Positions 1 to 10,252 of a stretch of 64,000 nucleotides of DNA are shown piece after piece. The stretch lies in assembly GCA_013400115.1 (NCBI GenBank), contig VXBP01004455.1, forward strand, positions 1-64,000, given 5' to 3'. A program made the position numbers and the translations under genes. Under the pieces are notes generated by a model. The model was not told where the DNA came from, did no database searches, and worked only from the letters and a program-made list of their open reading frames with translations. Position 1 is the first letter of the stretch, and the number at the start of each line of letters is the position of its first letter. The stretch comes from Rhinopomastus cyanomelas. Its lineage: Eukaryota > Chordata > Aves > Bucerotiformes > Rhinopomastidae.

Positions 1-1735
1 GATAGATTAGATGTTGGGGAGAGGAAGAGTTATTCACAAATGCTAACCTGACCAGGGATGTCAGTCGTTGAAGGGCTGCCTACAGAAGCATTCATTTTCA
101 TGCTGACAATGCAGGGAGCTTGCTGACATTACACTTAATAGATATCTCTGCAGTCCCATTCAAGATATTGACCCAGGTTTACTCTTGCCATTCAGATGTA
201 ATTCTACAACTAAACAATGATAACCACAAATGATCTGTAACACTCTGTTGCGATGGCAAAATTAAACAGATGCATGTGTTCTGCCAGAAAAGGGTCCAAA
301 TAATTAGCTACTCACCAGATGGGCAGCAAAGTATAAATAACAGTCTAATGTGTCTTCTGGGTACAGACAACTCTGACTTTTGGTGAGGTAATAACATTAA
401 CATGTGAGAGCACTAATTTTGAGAACTTAATTTGGCAGTCTGAAATTGGTAATGGTTTGATACTCATAAACCAGAGACGTATAGAAAGGAGACCAGGAAC
501 TCAGCTAGCAGACAGAAACGCGCTTTTCAGTGAGGTGTACGGACTATTTTTCACGGACAAAAAAGGATCCCAGACACTGAAATACAAACTACAAAACTTC
601 AGCAGCAAGTAAGAAAGTTATTTTAAACATTTTTAGTAATTTGTAAGATTTACAATTTGGAAAATTTTATTCTTCACCTCACCAAAAAATATGTGAAATA
701 CATAGCACATGGGCCAGAGTGATTGGTTTACAGTGTTTGCATGCAATCACTGGAATAACCTTGACACCTCACCTCTAAGCCTCAGTGGAACAGAAAGCAT
801 GATCTGACATATTGAATTGAAGCCTTCCAGAGAAGAACATTACTTCTGGGAGTTTATTTTTCAGTCTTAGGCCTCTCAGGTTTGTAAGGATGAGGTTTTT
901 GGTCCACTGTAAGGACATATTTGAGGTGAACAAGAACATACTCCTTAGTGCCTTTTTCTTAAATAAATACTGTGAAGACCTCTGCTAGCTGTCTGTACAT
1001 CCATGTATTTCACTTAGAACAAAAGTTGTTGAGTCTCAAGCTTTATGATTCATCTGAGCAAACTTGCCAAGTCTTGCAATTTCCTCATGGTATTAGGTGC
1101 TTTTCTTAGAGCCCAAGACCTCTGAGTCATGGATTATTATGAGAATGTCAACCTCCCTCTTTATGAATAAACAAAAGCAGTATTATGACTGTCCTGGTTA
1201 TACAAAAATATTTAGAAAACATCATCATGGGAGGCTTCAAAAGGCTTCAAAATCAAAAGACAAATGCAAGGAATTTATCATATTGTAAAAAGCATAATGA
1301 TTTTGAAGTCATTGCATGACGTCTGGGAACTACTGCTTAGCTTCCGAGGAGCAGCAAAACTGTGTAAAATCAAAAACCAAAACAAATTAACTCTGCTTCT
1401 TGCCCTTCTCAACTTTCTCTGCAATTTTGGGTTTCAGGAGTTTCATGGCCCAACTGAACTCTGCATTTGTAATCAGTTTATTATCATATAAGTAGTTGCC
1501 GTTCTACAAAAGACTACTTGATGATGAAGACTCAGCAAAGATGTTGATTAATTTCTTCTCACTAAGATATCTTTTGCAACATAGCAGTAAAACATTTAGA
1601 TGTGGAAGACAAGTGCTAAGCATATTTCTTTGCTATTTTCTAAGTTCTGCTCCAAAACCATTAAATTAGGGGGAGGTGGCAGGCTTTATGATCACTTTCC
1701 ATGAGTTTTGAATACGATCATATCAAGAACCGTGT
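1..1735. other. AT-rich unique DNA, no gene recognised
   Basis: Non-repetitive AT-rich sequence. Two overlapping open frames on the plus strand (1097-1288 and 1264-1491) have no recognisable domain and no coding-like composition, and I regard them as chance. A perfect tandem duplication of a 10-mer (ggcttcaaaa, twice) lies at 1233-1252. No promoter, RNA gene or repeat family is visible. Confidence 0.6.
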
Positions 1736-1812
1736 CACAGAATCACAGAAGGTTACAGGTTGGAAGGGACCTTGAAAGATCATCCAAGTCCAACCCCCCC
1801 TGCTGGAGCAGG
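1736..1812 (-). mobile_element. CR1 LINE 3'-end fragment (minus), left arm of an inverted pair
   Basis: This is the last ~75 bp of a CR1 retrotransposon lying on the minus strand. It starts with the reverse complement of the terminal octamers (cacagaatcacag) and continues through the conserved 3' UTR segment ttggaagggaccttgaaag to the 'ccaacccccctgctggagca' block. Avian CR1 copies are usually 5'-truncated like this one. It faces a plus-strand CR1 3' end about 35 bp away, which makes a head-to-head pair. It carries no coding sequence. Confidence 0.9.
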
Positions 1813-1844
1813 GTAAGCCTACAGTACTGTCTCAAGATGTCCTA

Positions 1845-2013
1845 CTTGGGGCTGCCCACGGAGACTGTGAAGTCTCCTTCTCTTGAGACATTTAAAACCC
1901 ACCTGGACATGTTCCTGTGTGACTTGATCTAAGTAATACTGCTGTGGCAGGGGGATTGGACTGCATGATCTTTCGAGGTCGCTTCCAGTCCCTAACAGTC
2001 GGTGATTCTGTGA
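1845..2013 (+). mobile_element. CR1 LINE 3'-end fragment (plus), right arm of an inverted pair
   Basis: About 170 bp of CR1 3' sequence on the plus strand. It covers the end of ORF2 (a relic of the 'agtctccttctcttgagaca' segment and the following 'cacctggacatgttcctgtg'), then the 3' UTR 'ggggattggactgcatgatc', ending in the octamer gattctgtg. Terminal segments 1736-1812 and 1937-2013 are imperfect reverse complements, so the pair could fold into a hairpin. The open frames crossing this pair on both strands are relics of these repeats and not genes. Confidence 0.92.
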
Positions 2014-3011
2014 TATATAAAATACAGACACACTCAAATCATTGGAGTCTTACCTTTTGAATTGTAGGAGAATCAGAAACTTACATAGTAAAAAAAATTA
2101 CTGAAATTAACTTCAAATGGTGGAAAGATAATTCTGAGGAACTTCTGCTGGAACACATGACACAACAGGATGTACTAAGCCATGATAACACACCTGGAGT
2201 GCAGTATGAGGCATGAAGCCAAACAATATATTTCTAGGGCAAAAAAAAGTCTGGTCCAAAACAAACTAAACATCTCTTTTTTTTAATATCTATAATAACT
2301 GTTTCTTCTTCAATTCATTCTCCCCATAACATTAAAGAGCCAGAACCTCAGACAACTACAGTACCAGGATTTATCTATGAGATCCCACTATTTCAAGAAA
2401 TCCAGTGTCTTGCATAGAACTTGCTTCCTTAATGAAAATACTTTAAAATATTTTTTATAGTGTCAATGCTATCAAGGAGTCCAATATCAATTGTTTTTAA
2501 ATCACTCAAAAATTAAAGAAACTTTTAATCTGTGGCTCAAAGTTAAGCTGAGGCATCACAGGAAATCACGAACCATGGACAGTGAAGGGCTTTCTACCTT
2601 GACTTTGCAGAATCGAGGTGCTGTGAAAGGCCAACGCGTGTGTAAAAGTGGGCAGCAGACTGCATATTAGATGCCTTGCTCGGCAAGATAAGACATTCCT
2701 CAGGAAATGAGAACAATGCAATTAAGTTTCTAGTAAGAAAAAAAAAGAATAATTTGTCATCATTCTAGCAGAATTTTACCCTTTCTATTTTTTTACATGA
2801 GAAGTTCTTATTGCCTGCTAGTTCTGCAACCTGTAAGAAAATGCACATTTAAAGTGGTGATTCAAGAATATCATCCTTTGCAAAGTCTCAGTACTAACAG
2901 TTGTCTTTTTCCCTCAAATGGACAGAATATTATTGGTATGGTTTTTCCAAAATGTTATGTAAAATGTGGTTCTATGAGGGGTTGCAGGGAGCTTCTGAGC
3001 AATGGAAATCT
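2014..3011. other. AT-rich unique DNA
   Basis: No gene, RNA or repeat family recognised. There are several A- and T-runs but no microsatellite. Confidence 0.6.
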
Positions 3012-3174
3012 TTTTGGTCACAACAATCCCATGCCACACTACAGGCTTGGGGAAGTGTGGCTGGAATGCAGTCTAGCAGAAAAGGACATGGGGGATCTAA
3101 TTGACACGCGGCTGAATAAGAGCCAGCAGTGTGCCCAGGTGGCCAAGAAGGCCAATGGCATCCTGGCTTATATT
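3012..3174 (+). mobile_element. CR1 LINE internal ORF2 fragment (plus)
   Basis: Plus-strand fragment from the C-terminal part of CR1 ORF2, outside the reverse transcriptase core. In the frame open over 2797-3216 its last ~55 residues give the family pattern around 'DLIDTRLNKSQQCAQVAKKA', which corresponds to the region following the RT domain. Both ends are missing: it starts abruptly near 3012 and stops at 3174, at a small perfect hairpin. The part of the frame before about 3010 is not CR1-like, so the frame as a whole is not a gene. Confidence 0.85.
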
Positions 3175-3193
3175 AGTCAATTGCTAATTGACT
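3175..3193. repeat. Small perfect hairpin at a CR1 break point
   Basis: Inverted repeat AGTCAATT / AATTGACT (8-bp perfect stem) with a 3-nt loop, GCT, placed exactly where CR1 similarity ends. Such quasi-palindromes can arise by template switching during repair of a break. The stem is short enough that chance cannot be excluded. Confidence 0.6.
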
Positions 3194-3722
3194 TTTCTCT
3201 GACACATGGTCAGTAGGGCTGTAATGCTATTCATGTAACTGGGGACTTAAAGTAGGGAGAGAGCAGCCATCACCATCTCCTGTATCCAAGGTTAGAAAGT
3301 CAACGGCTTCCAGAGGGAAGAAGGGAATAACAAATTACTATCTATATTGACCGAATAGAAGACACACATAGGGGTATCAAGGCAGCAAGGGAGATTCCAG
3401 ATTAACTGTAGCTAATTATTCTGATAAGGACACAGAGTGTTGAGGTCTCAATCTTATTATGCCAAGAGGCTTAGTAACAGTGCCTGTTTAAAAGGAGAAA
3501 TACTATTAAACTGAAACTAATTTTCTGGAGGAATAAGATCTAAAGTGAACAGGAGAGTCTGACTCTTAGCTGATGCTTTAGAAACTAATTTTGTATTAGC
3601 AATATATTGTATGCATTTGTGAGCGTGTCTTGGTGTGTGTTTGTGTAACATGAAGAGGTATGAGGTCAACGAGACAGTGGATGAACTGATGGACAGAGGT
3701 CCAATAATAAAATGTAACATAT
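3194..3722. other. Unique DNA
   Basis: No gene or repeat family recognised. It contains a short TG-rich stretch near 3630-3650. Confidence 0.55.
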
Positions 3723-3748
3723 AATCATAGAATCATTAGGGATGTGAA
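3723..3748 (-). mobile_element. Probable ultra-short CR1 3' tail (minus)
   Basis: About 25 bp reading 'atcatagaatcattaggga' followed by a tgaag stretch, which matches the end of a minus-strand CR1 (compare the tail at 38261-38290). If real, this is an extremely 5'-truncated insertion or a deletion remnant. It is short enough that the call rests only on the octamer-like tail. Confidence 0.45.
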
Positions 3749-3812
3749 GTATATAAATATATAAAATATCAAATAATATACATTATTTTATAATAAAATA
3801 TATATTAAAAGT
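3749..3812. repeat. AT-rich low-complexity tract
   Basis: Almost pure A/T, with many overlapping TATA and ATAAA units. It directly follows the probable CR1 tail. Confidence 0.85.
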
Positions 3813-6800
3813 TTGAAATGCAAGGTAAAATACCTGGAATCTGTTTTCACAGTCAGATCAACTGAAGGTGAGGACAGCCCTCCATTTGTGAATTGCTATG
3901 AATAGTTTCCTGAAGGCAGTCTGAAGCTGAGAAATCATCAGAGACACTCAGAGCACAAACATGCTGAGTAACTAAGCAAGCACCTCTAGCACTTTGAACA
4001 AAAGCTATTAAAAATAAAAGGCTAAGTGAAATTAATGAAAAGGCAACTATCTGATCCAACAAAAGGTTTTCATGATCCATTTGTAACTTCACTTTTCACT
4101 GCCAAATGAAAACGGTATCATTAGAAAGATACTTGTTTTCAGCTGTTACAGAAGTGTTTTGGACTATGCACATTGAAGTGGTCAAGGCCCAAAGATCCCA
4201 CCTTAATCAGTCAGCCCAGATTACTTGTGGACGAGAAACACTTGTTAGGCGATACATCTCCCTTCCACCATCCTGTGGCAGCCCTGCTCCTGATGACGTT
4301 CATGCCCTGTTTTGGGCCACATGCTGGATCCATTCAATCCTCTTGATGAATGGGATGAATGCAACATTGCAACACAAAATACAAGGCACAGATGCTAAAC
4401 AACTGAACTACATATTTTAATGTGAATTTTAAAAATATCTCAATAACTGAAAGTTTTCAGTTTTCTGGTTTGTCTTTCATTACTATAGATAAAAACAGGT
4501 GTCTGAGATTAAAAAGACATATTTCTGGGAAAAAGCAGATTTACATGAAAGCAAGAAAAGGTATGATAGACGGTGGAAAATGTTTTAAAACAAAAAGAAA
4601 TGTTCTGCCCTTGTGTTTTCCTTTCAGTATAATTGGGTCAGACAGCACTTCCTTTTACAGGAACATGTGTCAATATGGTTTCAGAATTGGTCACCACTGG
4701 GGATTTGGTCACAGTACAATTAACAAGCCATCTTGTTGTATTTTCTGGAAAAAAACAAAGGATTCCAGACAACCACAGCTCTGTCTTCTTGGCTTGGTTG
4801 GAGAATGTGCTACATATTTAAATTTTTTTTCATTTTTCTTCATTGCAATAATTGTTAATCTGTGGATTTGTGAATACACAGTGGCTGAGTATTTCTGTCA
4901 AACTTGTCTGATGCATTTGATAAAGTATGGAGCTTACTTTGTCCCCACTAAAACACAATGAATACATGCTGTAACTTCAAGATAAATCTGTGATTACATC
5001 CCATAACTGTGGTCAGGAGCATAAAACTCCTAAGAAAGCAAGTGGTATAAATGTCTCAAACATCAGCAGATTCCCAGGGAAAAATGAGGTTGAATTTAAA
5101 TTTCTAAAACCACTAGCCTTGACTCATCTTACCAATGTTTTCCAGATGTAAACTATTCAGTCTTTAAGTGAATACATAGTCCTGGAGAACCTACTTTATG
5201 CTTCTTCCACGTGCAACTGCAGACTAGCTCAATTAATTGGTTCATCTGAAGAAATGTAGTACAGCTCCACTCTAATCCTGAAGTCCACTGGAAACCTGGA
5301 AAGGCTGACTGGCTCCAAACTGGCTGTTTATCTGCAGATGGGGGGATCTGCTGTCATATCAGGTCTGGCCCTCTGCTCTGGTTCTCATTGTGACCAGTGA
5401 AAGTTGATAGTAGTTACAGAGCCAGCAACAGTCACACTGCCGCAGTGCCAGGACGATATATCAAAAGTGAATTCAAGTGGTTAGTGTAAAATACCACGTG
5501 AATTACAGAGCGTTGGGTCAAATACCAGATCAGTTCTATCTATCCAAGCAAAGGAACATCTTTATCCTGCTGAAGCACCTTCATCTTCATTTTCAGGTGT
5601 ATAAAGTGTAGATACCCTTGAATGTGTCTCTGGGAAGCCTGGGTGGAGAGTCTAGCCTGGTCAGTAGCTTGAAAGAGACTACACAAAATGATATGGTTTT
5701 TATTTCCTAGTGCATCAAATAACCAAGGGAAACTCAATAACACATGTGAGCACACAACACTACCAAGAACTTGTTCTAGTGTAAGTTTAAAGTGTTGAGC
5801 AATTTCTGAAGCAGTTTGATTCAACCAAGCATATTCAGCAAGAACCAAATCACTGATCCACAATCTCTCTTCTGTGGCAGGAGAACAACTGAAATCCCTC
5901 CTTTCTCTTTCATGCTTTATCTACTTTATCCTATTTTACTAATATTTTTGAACAGCAGAGTTAGACCTCAGCCAGGCCCTTTTCACTTTCCTGAAAGTGT
6001 TCAACAGCTACAGATAAAGCACGGTATGATGCCCAGTATGCCTCTCCCAGACCCGTTTATTCCTCATGTGCCTGAAGGGCATAAATTCCATCATGCTGCT
6101 CCAAAGTGAATAGACACAGCTGAACTACAGCTCATAAGCTCACCGAAGGATCTGCGCAAGCATTCATTAAAAAGAAAAAACTTGTGAAAACAGTCTTTTA
6201 TTCAAGCCACTCTACAGAAGTCACTAGCTTTTTCAATCTTAGGAAATAAGATATTTTCTCTTCAAGCTCTAAGCTTCTTGTTACATGCTAAGACTGTGAT
6301 TATGTTTCTTCCTGTGAAAGATTCAATTATTCCATGTCAGAAGCTCGTATTTTCTTGACGTTGTTTTCTTGTCATTTTTCCTCAATGGCTTTTCACCAGC
6401 TGGGGTTTTTTTCAGTTCTTTTTGTATGTATTGTGTTCTGATCCCCTGTCTGGCTCTATTGTAAAATAATTCTGCAACTCCTTGTGCTAAACAGCAACGA
6501 AGTGGAGTCCTGTGTGTACTGGGAGTCTCTCAGGTATCAGTCTCCCAATAATTTTATTGTAGTTTTGTTTTCTTCAGTTCTTTTCAGTAACGATAATCTG
6601 CAAAGGCAAACTAATGAGAGAAGAGGATCACTGAAAAGATCTTTACAAAAAGTCTATGAAAATACAGGCTAGTCAGGATGGCCAGTTCAGGCCATGGTTG
6701 AATGACCAAGTGATATCTTTGTAAATGCAGCAAAGCAGAATTCATTCTTATATTTACTAAGGAATTTTCACCAAAGACGCAACAGGCACGGATCGCAGAC

Positions 6801-6944
6801 TGTACTAGTAGGTGCCACACCAGAGGTGTCTACAGCACTGAAGAGAAGTGAATGTGAAATATATATCCAAAAAACTCTGACATAAGTTTTACTAACTCGT
6901 ATCAGCCACTTCAAACTGACTTGTAGCATGAGCATATTGTGCTC
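3813..6944. other. Unique DNA with the longest open frame outside recognised repeats and the GC-rich block
   Basis: Plus-strand open frames of 104 codons (4106-4420) and 179 codons (4422-4961) lie side by side in different frames. A second frame (4633-4821) is also open inside the latter. None shows a known domain. The 179-codon frame has a hydrophobic stretch around residues 132-150 and is rich in F, K, S and I, as expected from AT-rich noncoding DNA. Opposed frames at 5540-5863 (minus) and 5816-6109 (plus) are likewise unrecognised. I call no gene here. Confidence 0.55.
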
Positions 6945-7420
6945 TAAGGAGCAGTGTGTTCAGTTTTGGGCACCTCATTTCAAGAAAGACACTGAGCTAC
7001 TGGAGCAGGTTCAAAGGGCCTAGACAACTCTTGAGTTGCTTCTGAGGGAGCTGGAGCTATTTATCCCAAGGAAGAGAATACAGAAGGGAGACCATATCAC
7101 CTTCTGCAACTACCTGTGGGGACATCGTACAGAGGTGGGTGCTGTTCTCTTCTTACAGATCATTAGTGATAGAACAAGAGGGGTTGGCCTCAAACTCCAT
7201 CAGGAGAGGTTTAGGCTAGAAAAACCTTTATTACTGAAAGAGTAGGCAGGTAGCCCAGGTAGGTGGTTGAGTCCTCATCCTTGGATGTGTTTAAAGATCA
7301 CTTATATGTGATGGTTAAGGATCTGGTCTAGTGGTGAACTTGATAGAGCCGGGTTACTAGTTTGACTTGATGACATCAAAGGTCTTTTCTGACCTGAATG
7401 ATTCTATGAGTTCTGTGAGC
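6945..7420 (+). mobile_element. CR1 LINE, 3' part, degraded (plus)
   Basis: Plus-strand CR1 running from the ORF2 C-terminus ('gttttgggcacctcatttca', the W-A-P-region of the family) to the 3' terminus 'gattctatgagttctgtgag'. Several internal deletions and stop codons are present; only the piece at 7036-7245 is still open, and it is a relic. The 3' UTR has the older tail type ('acttgatgacatcaaaggtc'). It is 5'-truncated. Confidence 0.93.
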
Positions 7421-8684
7421 CAAAATATTTTTTAAAAAACCTCCACATATTATAGATTTACCTTGTACAGATAGCATAGGTCCCACTCCTCACGGCCTGC
7501 CTTTTGACACAGAGGGACTGCTTGGCACAACCTCTCTTCTTTCTTTTCGAAACACCTCTTGTTTTTCATAGCACCAGTTCTCAGACTGTTTTTCACAGGC
7601 CAGCAGGCGGCAGCTACCAGAAGTCCTGCTTTACATTTTCTGGATTTCTGACTTTGGATGCAGTTTGATGAGACAATTCATGACTTGGTCACAGGGTCCA
7701 ACGTAATTATAACACGGTATAATTTAGAACAATAATATGTAGTTCTGCATTTGGATACCCCAAGGTTTCTTATATAGCCTTCATTTATTCCAATGTTCCC
7801 TTCAAGAAGATAGAGTGCCCTCTGCCTGCCAGCTTTAATTCAGACTGCTTTAAACTTTACACAAACATAAAACAAAGTAGCATTTATTTTATAAAACAAA
7901 TAATAAACTTCCAGATTATAGTTTTATAAACAAGAGCTTCGATTTGTCTCATCCAAGTGGGAAAGTTGATGATTGTCGGTTCCATTTGTGACTGGTAAAA
8001 GAAACGTGTTTCATTTAATCTGTTTGAGAGATTCTCTCTGGGTACAAAAAGGGTGTGTTTCCTCACGTGGACTGTAAAGGATTCTAAGTCACTAACCCAA
8101 TAATAAATGCCCACCCTACTAACAAAGGCAAATCAAAGCGAGACACAATCCTGAAGCATGCTCAAATAAGTGTGGCAAGCCTGGAGGTCTTACATTTTTG
8201 TTCCTCCTCAGATGCTCTTCTCCCTCATCCCCACCTCAGCTTGTCCTGGGGATTTGACACCTTTGTAATCTTCCTCTCTCTTGACATGTTTCTCTTATAT
8301 GACATTAGGATCAGCATTGAATCTAGACAAATACATGATATCTTACGGTCACCCTCTTTTTTGCATCCTGTGACCGGGCTTTGAAATATGAAATGCAAGT
8401 ACCACACTCCTTGTACACTGTAGCCAGAGATTTATTTGAATTTTCAATTGTATTTACAGCCTATAATTAAAACATTTCATCAGTGGCTTCCTTAGAAGTT
8501 ACATTTTCATTACTCCTGTCACACTAGAAAATTATAGATCATTGAAGTATCAATGATACATTGCTCTTATTAAATATCTCAGTTCCAAGACACTGTCAAC
8601 TTTCCATAAGGCTATGTATGACATATTAATAATATAATTGAGAGATTTGGCTTTTAGAAAGATTTTACACAGTTTACACAGTTT
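7421..8684. other. Unique DNA
   Basis: No gene, RNA or repeat family recognised. Short overlapping open frames on both strands at 8172-8407 mirror each other and look like chance. Confidence 0.55.
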
Positions 8685-8960
8685 ATTAGTGTTGGAAGAG
8701 GCCTTCAAAGGCCATCAGGTCCAATCTTCCTCCTCAAGCAGGACACAAATTACTGAAAAGCATAACCACCTAAAAAGCCTCAATGAACTACATAAAACTG
8801 CATCCAGACAGGTCTGAAACATCTCCAGAGAAGGGAGATCCCACAACATCCCTGGGCAACCCCTTCCAATATTCCATAACCCTGACTGTAAAGAAGCTTG
8901 TCCTCATATTGACATGAAACTTTCTTTGTGCAAGCTTGCATCCATTATGACGTACGGAAA
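8685..8960 (-). mobile_element. Old CR1 LINE 3' fragment (minus)
   Basis: Diverged minus-strand CR1 3' end. Recognisable blocks include 'gttggaagaggccttcaaag', 'gcatccagacaggtctgaaa', 'ctccagagaagggagatccc', 'aacatccctgggcaacccct' and 'ctgtaaagaagcttgtcctc'. The terminal octamers are eroded. Divergence and the lack of an open frame suggest an old copy. Confidence 0.85.
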
Positions 8961-9322
8961 GACTGAAGAACTCTGTTTAGAGTTTTTGAGGAGGTAATTT
9001 CTTATTGCCAGCAGGCACACAGGGCTCATGCCTCCACAAAGTATGCACGCCGAAAAGCAGATTTCATCAGGTTATATACAATCTTTTCATACATATGCAT
9101 AAACAGGAGGGGATATTACAATTAATTTTTATCATCCTGTATGCATCTGCGCAGTTGGTCTTGGGGGTCTCAGGAACAGTCTTTTGACTGATATTGAAAA
9201 CCTTTTTCACAGTAACTTCACCTCCTTGGCAAGAGTGCCAAGCTGTTACAGACCCAAGCCTCAGACAATAACCTTGAACATCTTGTTATCCACCTAGCTC
9301 TGCTGTGTGAAGATTAGTTGGT
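8961..9322. other. Unique DNA between CR1 fragments
   Basis: No gene or repeat family recognised in this stretch. Confidence 0.5.
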
Positions 9323-9415
9323 CTTCTCCTCCCCTCTCCTCCCCTCTCCTCTCCCCTTCCTCTCCCTCTCCCTCTCCCTCTTCCTCTTATCTTCTTTTCC
9401 CTTCCCTTCCCTCCC
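9323..9415. repeat. Pyrimidine-rich low-complexity tract
   Basis: About 90 bp of almost pure C/T on the plus strand built from CCCTCT, CTCCC and CCCTTCC units. It abuts an ORF2 fragment of CR1. Long homopurine/homopyrimidine tracts can adopt triplex (H-DNA) structures. The low-complexity tail 'REGKGKEDKRKRERERERKG' on the minus strand is only this tract translated. Confidence 0.9.
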
Positions 9416-9662
9416 CAGCCTGTCCAAACCTTCCTGAAAAGTTGAACAGCCACTAGATGAATTGGCCAATCTGCTCAGTTTGGTATAATCAGCAAACTTG
9501 ATCAGTAAGCACTTTATCCCTTCATCAATATCATTAACAAATATATTGAACAGCACTGGACCCAGAACTGATCCTGGGGGACACCACTAGTTACAGGTCT
9601 CCAACTAGACTCTGTATCATTACTTTTTGGGCTTTATTGTATAGCAAATTCCTAATCTTAAT
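9416..9662 (-). mobile_element. CR1 LINE ORF2 fragment, reverse transcriptase end (minus)
   Basis: Minus-strand fragment from around the RT catalytic region of CR1 ORF2. The conceptual peptide beginning 'LFNIFVNDIDEG' is followed by 'KFADYTKLSRL', where the family has an F-A-D-D box; the second aspartate is replaced by tyrosine, so this copy could not polymerise. Sequence similarity continues towards 9662, where a second minus-strand CR1 begins with its own 3' terminus. The second copy most likely inserted into this one. Confidence 0.85.
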
Positions 9663-9668
9663 TCTTAG

Positions 9669-10252
9669 TTTCACAGAACATTAGGGATTGGAAGGGACCT
9701 TGAGAGGTCATCTAGTCCAATCTCCCTGAAACAGCAGGATCACCTAGATCAAGTCGCACAGGAACACGTCCAAGCAGCTTTTAAACATCTCCAGTGAAGG
9801 AGACTCCACAACCCCCCTGAGCAGCCCGTTCCAGTGTTCCGTCATCCTCACTGTGAAGAAGTCCTTCTCATATTGATGTGGAACCTTCTATGTTCCAGCT
9901 CACATCCATTGCCCCTTGTCCTATCACTAGACGACATTGAGGAGAGCCTGGCTCCATTCTCCTGACACCCACCCTTTACATATTTATAGACATTAATGAG
10001 GTCACCCCTCAGTCTCCTCTTCTCCAGCTAAAGAGACCCAACTCCCTCAGCCTTTCCTCGTAAGGGAGATGCTCCACTTCCTTCATCTCCTCTCCATCAT
10101 CGTAGAGCACCACCATTGCTCTACGCTGGACTACCTCCAGCAGCTCCTTGTCCTTGAACTGAGTGGCCCAGGGCTGGACACAATACTCCAGATGTGGTCT
10201 CACTAAGGCAAAGTAGAAGGGGAGAAGAACCTCTCTCAATCTTACTCTCATT
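9669..10252 (-). mobile_element. CR1 LINE 3' half, fairly young (minus)
   Basis: Minus-strand CR1 of ~585 bp with a good 3' UTR ('attggaagggaccttgagag') and a long ORF2 C-terminus. The frame at 10009-10251 keeps the family signature 'ALVRPHLEYCVQPWA' through 'EERLRELGLFSWRRGD' before shifting frame. It has a small in-frame insertion near 10091-10116 that creates a 9-bp palindrome. It is 5'-truncated at about 10252. Its 3' end interrupts the RT fragment at 9416-9662. Confidence 0.95.
10101..10125. repeat. Quasi-palindrome inside CR1
   Basis: Perfect 9-bp arms CGTAGAGCA and TGCTCTACG with a 7-nt spacer, lying inside the CR1 copy at 9669-10252. Compared with the usual CR1 ORF2 this region carries about seven extra codons, and the frame is kept. 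This fits a templated (strand-switch) insertion. Confidence 0.75.

Noticed and set aside
5157..5172. A 16-mer (ttcagtctttaagtga) repeated near 46015
   Set aside because: Two isolated copies of a 16-mer are about what chance allows in 64 kb, and the flanks do not match.
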